Positions 14,684-18,150 of a DNA stretch of 18,150 nt are shown one piece after another. The translations under genes were made by a program, and so were the position numbers. The stretch comes from an uncultured Prevotella sp. (GTDB lineage: Bacteria; Bacteroidota; Bacteroidia; Bacteroidales; Bacteroidaceae): positions 1 to 18,150 of the forward strand of contig CAJPTO010000038.1 of NCBI GenBank assembly GCA_905373605.1, written 5' to 3'. How positions within the stretch are numbered: the stretch's first letter is position 1; the number at the start of each line of letters is the position of its first letter. Below the pieces are notes generated by a model that saw only the letters and a list, made by a program, of their open reading frames with translations, was not told the DNA's origin and did not search any database.

Positions 14684-14715
14684 CAAAGGTACGTCTAGAA
14701 ATTTATTTACACAAA
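14684..14715 (-). promoter_or_regulatory. Promoter of the candidate small RNA
   Basis: On the minus strand TTTG (14715-14712), a 20-bp spacer and TACCTTTG (14691-14684) match both Bacteroidetes promoter boxes perfectly. No protein-coding gene starts within 700 bp downstream in this direction. Confidence 0.65.
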
Positions 14716-14785
14716 CTTTTTATTATGTTAGACAACATATTTTGACACATCATGTTAAAAATCTAAGATTTAAGCTAATACTAAT

Positions 14786-14816
14786 TTTGATATTATGCAC
14801 CTTTATAGTAACTTTG
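14786..14816 (+). promoter_or_regulatory. glnS: glnS promoter
   Basis: TTTG (14786-14789), a 19-bp spacer and TAACTTTG (14809-14816) match the Bacteroidetes promoter fully. Transcription would begin near 14823, about 18 nt before the glnS ATG. Confidence 0.8.
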
Positions 14817-14840
14817 CACTATAATATAATAATGTAGACA

Positions 14841-16556
14841 ATGACAGAAAGAATAGAAAACTCAAACGAGGAGAAAAAAAACCTGAGTTTTGTAGAACAA
14901 ATCATTGAACAAGACTTGGCCGAAGGGAAGAATGGCGGGCGACTACAAACCCGTTTCCCCCCAGAACCAAACGGATACCTGCACATCGGCCACGCCAAAG
15001 CTATCTGCATGGACTTCGGAGCTGCCGAGAAATTCGGCGGCACTTGCAACTTACGCTTCGACGACACCAACCCCAGCAAGGAGAAAGACGAGTATGTGGA
15101 GAACATACTGAGCGACATCACGTGGCTGGGATTTAAATGGGAGAACATTTACTACGCTTCCGAATACTTCCAAAAACTGTGGGACTTCGCCGTTTGGATG
15201 ATTAAAAAGGGGCATGCCTACATAGACGAACAGACCAGTGAGCAGATTGCAGAGCAGAAAGGAACGCCCACCAAGGCTGGTACGGCATCTCCTTTCAGGG
15301 ACAGGCCCGTGGAAGAAAGCTTGGCTTTGTTCGAAAAAATGAACCTTCCAGACACGCCCGAGGGGGCTATGGTGCTGCGCGCCAAGCTCGACATGGCCAA
15401 TCCCAACATGCATTTCCGCGACCCCATCATGTATCGCATCATTCATACGCCCCACCATCGCACGGGAACACAATGGCACGCCTACCCCATGTACGACTTC
15501 GCACACGGGCAAAGCGATTATTTCGAGGGTGTCACCCACTCCATCTGCACCTTGGAGTTTGTTCCGCACCGCCCATTGTACGACAAGTTCATTGACTTCC
15601 TCAAAGAGATGAACGGCGAAGCCGATAATATTCACGATTTCCGCCCACGACAGATTGAATTCAACCGCCTGAACCTCACTTATACCGTGATGAGCAAGCG
15701 AAAACTGCACACGCTTGTCGATGAAGGGCTGGTTGCTGGATGGGACGACCCACGCATGCCTACGCTTTGTGGCATGCGCCGCAGGGGATATTCGCCCGAA
15801 AGCATACGCATGTTCGTCGATTCAATAGGTTACACCAAGTTTGATGCGCTTAACGACATGGCATTGCTCGAAGCTTCGGTGAGAGAAGACCTCAACAAGC
15901 GCGCTTGCAGAGTAACGGCGGTGGTCAATCCCGTGAAATTGGTTATCACCAACTATCCCGAAGGGCAGACCGAAGAGCTGGAAACGGTGAACAATCCCGA
16001 AAACGAAGCCGACGGAACGCACAACATCACTTTCTCGAAACACCTTTGGATGGAACGAGAAGACTTCATGGAAGATGCTCCGAAGAAGTTTTTCAGGATG
16101 ACCCCCGGACAAGAAGTGCGCCTTAAAAGCGCATACATCGTGAAATGTACAGGCTGCACCAAAGACGAAGACGGCAACATCGTGGAGGTTCAGGCTGAAT
16201 ACGACCCGCTAAGCAAAAGCGGCATGGAGGGTGCCAACCGCAAAGTGAAGGGAACATTGCACTGGCTCTCGGCCGACCACTGCACAAAAGCAGAGGTTCG
16301 CGTGTACGACCGCCTGTTCAATGTGGAAAACCCATCGGCAGACGAAAGGGATTTCAGGGAATTGCTCAATAAGGAGTCGAAAAAAGTGCTCACCAACTGC
16401 TACGTGGAGAACTATGCAGCCGACAAGAAGCCGGGCGAATACCTGCAATTCCAACGCATTGGATACTTCATGGCCGACAACGACACCACAGCAGAACACC
16501 CTGTGTTCAACAAGACAGTGGGCCTAAAAGACACTTGGGCCAAACAAAACAAGTAG
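14841..16556 (+). CDS. glnS: Glutaminyl-tRNA synthetase
   Basis: The 571-residue cytoplasmic class I enzyme charges tRNA-Gln with glutamine. The HIGH motif is at 48-51 within PPEPNGYLHIGHAKAI, the KMSKS-equivalent VMSKR at 283-287, and the GlnRS-typical FDDTNPSKE (73-81) and AHGQSDYFEGVTHSICTLEF (221-240) are present, separating it from GluRS. The C-terminal beta-barrel anticodon-binding region is complete. Length is close to the usual 550-580. It has its own promoter and a short leader. Its last codons and stop lie in a 26-bp tandem duplication, described separately; the protein is not altered by it. Confidence 0.98.
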   Translation: MTERIENSNEEKKNLSFVEQIIEQDLAEGKNGGRLQTRFPPEPNGYLHIGHAKAICMDFGAAEKFGGTCNLRFDDTNPSKEKDEYVENILSDITWLGFKWENIYYASEYFQKLWDFAVWMIKKGHAYIDEQTSEQIAEQKGTPTKAGTASPFRDRPVEESLALFEKMNLPDTPEGAMVLRAKLDMANPNMHFRDPIMYRIIHTPHHRTGTQWHAYPMYDFAHGQSDYFEGVTHSICTLEFVPHRPLYDKFIDFLKEMNGEADNIHDFRPRQIEFNRLNLTYTVMSKRKLHTLVDEGLVAGWDDPRMPTLCGMRRRGYSPESIRMFVDSIGYTKFDALNDMALLEASVREDLNKRACRVTAVVNPVKLVITNYPEGQTEELETVNNPENEADGTHNITFSKHLWMEREDFMEDAPKKFFRMTPGQEVRLKSAYIVKCTGCTKDEDGNIVEVQAEYDPLSKSGMEGANRKVKGTLHWLSADHCTKAEVRVYDRLFNVENPSADERDFRELLNKESKKVLTNCYVENYAADKKPGEYLQFQRIGYFMADNDTTAEHPVFNKTVGLKDTWAKQNK

Positions 16557-16581
16557 ACACTTGGGCCAAACAAAACAAGTA
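16530..16581 (+). repeat. 26-bp perfect tandem duplication across glnS stop
   Basis: Two identical 26-bp units, each running from GACACTTGGG to AACAAGTA, lie head to tail at 16530-16555 and 16556-16581. The first encodes the last residues of GlnRS; its stop TAG is made from the TA of unit 1 and the G of unit 2. After unit 2 the sequence continues AG, so the ancestral stop was probably TAA. Confidence 0.9.
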
Positions 16582-16631
16582 AGCACCACTAAAAACAATG
16601 GCAACATCACGCCTACGCTTGCCAATATAAG

Positions 16632-16669
16632 GCGCGGGCAGGCCGAACAACATGTACGGCCGCCCGTGC
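16632..16669. repeat. GC-rich inverted repeat after glnS
   Basis: GCGCGGGC, a single A, GGCCG, an 11-nt loop, CGGCC and GCCCGTGC form a 13-bp stem with one bulge and one mismatch (a G-U pair in plus-strand RNA). There is no T-run after it, so it is not a standard terminator on its own. Confidence 0.6.
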
Positions 16670-16685
16670 TACATACCGTTAACAT

Positions 16686-16720
16686 GAGGGACGAACGCCG
16701 TTCGCCCCTCTTGATTGTTT
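16686..16720 (+). terminator. Intrinsic terminator between glnS and TPR gene
   Basis: GAGGG-A-CGAAC, a GCC loop and GTTCG-C-CCCTC (16686-16710) form a 10-bp stem with one A/C mismatch, followed by TTGATTGTTT. It would end the glnS transcript, yet it sits only 16 bp before the ATG of the next gene, which has no other clear promoter, so it may act as a partial terminator. Confidence 0.6.
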
Positions 16721-16726
16721 AAAAAG

Positions 16727-18142
16727 ATGATAAACGACAGCTATTTCAACAGCGAAGAGTTTAGAGAAGCTCTCGTTCGCTACGAAGAAGCCGAGCGAGA
16801 AGGGCTAGCTGCCTACTTCGACTCGGACACGCTGGCCGACATTGCCGAATATTACTATGCCGAGGGGAAGGCTAACGATGCCGTAAATGCTGCCCTCAAA
16901 GGTGTGGACATGTTCCCCGGGGCGGTGTCGCCACTGGTTTTCATGGGCAGATACGAGCTGTTGAAACAAAACAATCCCCCAAAAGCAGAATGGTATGCAA
17001 GCCAGATAGAAGACCAGTCGGAACCCGAATGTGTGTACTTGCACGCTGAAATAATGCTCGTCGAGAACAAGACTGACGAGGCTGAAACGTTTTTGCGACA
17101 TGAGCTTGAACACATCGAAGAAGACGAAATGGACGATTTCGTGCTAGATGTGGCCGACTTGTACTTGGATTACGACTTGATAGACGCTGCACAAGAATGG
17201 TTGCTCATGGCCGAAAACAAAGAAGCGGCCGACTATCAAGAGGTGAAAGGGCGCATTGCCTTGGGAAAGGGCGAGTATCAGCAGGGAGAAGAAATCTTTA
17301 AGCGGCTCGTTGAAGACAATCCCTATTCATCTCCCTATTGGAACCAGCTGGCTTCATCGCAATTTCTCAGCAACCGCTTCAAAGACTCCATCGAAAGCAG
17401 CGAATTTTCCATCGCCATCAACCCCGACGACGAGGAAGCTCTGCTCAACAAAGCCAACGGCATGTTCAGTCTTGGCCAATACGAAGAGGCTCTCACGTAC
17501 TACACGCGCTTCAATAAGTTGCACCACGACGACGAAACGGGAGATTTGTTCATCGGCATGACGCTCATCAACCTGGACAGGCCCGAGGAAGCACTGCAAC
17601 ATCTAAAGAAAGCCGAAGAAATGGCCGTGCCACAGTCGGTAAACTTAGCCGAGATTTACCAAGAAACGGCTTTTGCCCTGTCGCGTCTAGGCAGGGTAGA
17701 CGAGGCTTTGGCTTACGTAGACAAGACCATTGCCGCTGCCAGCATCAACAAAGACGAGCTGACGGTGTTTAAAGGCCACATCCTTTTGGAAAACGGAAAC
17801 CCACTTGCCGCCCAAAACTATTTCCTTGAGGCCGTAAGAAACTCCAAATCGGCACCCAATGTGTTTTTCAGAATTGCCATCTCCGTTTATGACAACGGAT
17901 ATATGAGATTGGCTTATAAGATGTTGCTTTCGCTATTCCAATCGGCACCTGCAGATTGGAAGGATGGCTATTCGCACATGGCCCTTTGCTGCAAATGGCT
18001 TAACAGGGAGGCCGAATACCTGCATTACCTGCGAAAGGCTTGCCAAATTAACCCCATTGAGGCTAAAAACATCCTGGGAGAATACTTTCCCAACGACATC
18101 GAACCAGAGAGTTATTACAATTATATCACAAAACAAAAGTAA
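16727..18142 (+). CDS. Tetratricopeptide repeat protein
   Basis: The 471-residue protein is mostly helical and consists of TPR-type helix pairs, visible at about residues 35-62, 171-199, 203-232, 237-262, 272-300, 310-341 and 345-373 (for example NKANGMFSLGQYEEALTYYTRF). It is strongly acidic in the first half. There is no signal peptide or membrane segment, so it is likely cytoplasmic. TPR arrays bind other proteins; the partner is unknown. The longest frame begins with a TTG at 16715 that lies in the T-run of the upstream terminator; I chose the ATG at 16727. It follows glnS in the same direction, separated by two hairpins, and no good promoter box is seen between them. Confidence 0.85.
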   Translation: MINDSYFNSEEFREALVRYEEAEREGLAAYFDSDTLADIAEYYYAEGKANDAVNAALKGVDMFPGAVSPLVFMGRYELLKQNNPPKAEWYASQIEDQSEPECVYLHAEIMLVENKTDEAETFLRHELEHIEEDEMDDFVLDVADLYLDYDLIDAAQEWLLMAENKEAADYQEVKGRIALGKGEYQQGEEIFKRLVEDNPYSSPYWNQLASSQFLSNRFKDSIESSEFSIAINPDDEEALLNKANGMFSLGQYEEALTYYTRFNKLHHDDETGDLFIGMTLINLDRPEEALQHLKKAEEMAVPQSVNLAEIYQETAFALSRLGRVDEALAYVDKTIAAASINKDELTVFKGHILLENGNPLAAQNYFLEAVRNSKSAPNVFFRIAISVYDNGYMRLAYKMLLSLFQSAPADWKDGYSHMALCCKWLNREAEYLHYLRKACQINPIEAKNILGEYFPNDIEPESYYNYITKQK

Positions 18143-18150
18143 AAACAAAG

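Larger units (their letters stand above)
13978..14840. other. Intergenic region between divergent lutA and glnS
   Basis: These 863 bases hold, from left to right, the lutA -7 box, a stretch without recognised features (about 14030-14490), the third octamer element (14500-14547), a candidate small RNA with promoter and terminator on the minus strand (14585-14715), and the glnS promoter (14786-14816). A 90-codon forward frame at 14078-14350 has no recognisable motif and no promoter; I do not call it a gene. Confidence 0.6.

Overview
The window looks like a chromosomal segment from a member of the Bacteroidales, most likely the Prevotella group. Most of the promoters I could identify have the Bacteroidetes form (a -7 box TAnnTTTG, often with TTTG about 19-20 bp upstream). 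Starts lack Shine-Dalgarno sequences and have A-rich upstream regions. Several genes are of Bacteroidetes type (multi-repeat DUF349 protein, the rsfS-ftsH-cdsA block, glnS followed by a TPR protein). The taxonomic call is inference from gene content and signals only.

Left part (1-3878): a leftward DUF349-repeat protein cut by the window edge; a leftward CorA-type magnesium/divalent cation channel with an unusually structured leader; and a rightward small esterase with its own promoter. Middle (3879-9836): a rightward run rsfS, ftsH, cdsA, mtaB and a family 2 glycosyltransferase. Only a -7 box in front of rsfS is evident, so it may be one transcription unit covering ribosome silencing, membrane proteolysis, phospholipid precursor synthesis, tRNA modification and surface glycan synthesis. 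Next (9837-11297) is a 1.46 kb gene-free stretch between convergent genes, packed with repeats. Then comes the leftward lutABC operon (13977-11298), whose three genes overlap by ATGA and encode the iron-sulfur L-lactate oxidation complex. Right part: an 863-base gene-free stretch with a candidate small RNA on the minus strand, then glnS (glutaminyl-tRNA synthetase) and a TPR protein, both rightward.

The most notable non-gene structures are: (1) the corA leader, where a 15-codon reading frame ends inside one arm of two mutually exclusive helices, the second of which ends 3 nt before the corA start; (2) three separate blocks with the same 22-bp period in the convergent intergenic region, two of which are built on the palindrome TAGC-N3-GCTA and lie in exact 22-bp register with each other; (3) three dispersed copies of an element with a conserved head followed by tandem octamers (consensus CTTGTCAA); (4) a likely 93-nt minus-strand small RNA with a complete promoter and an intrinsic terminator. 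No tRNA, rRNA, insertion sequence transposase or CRISPR array was seen.
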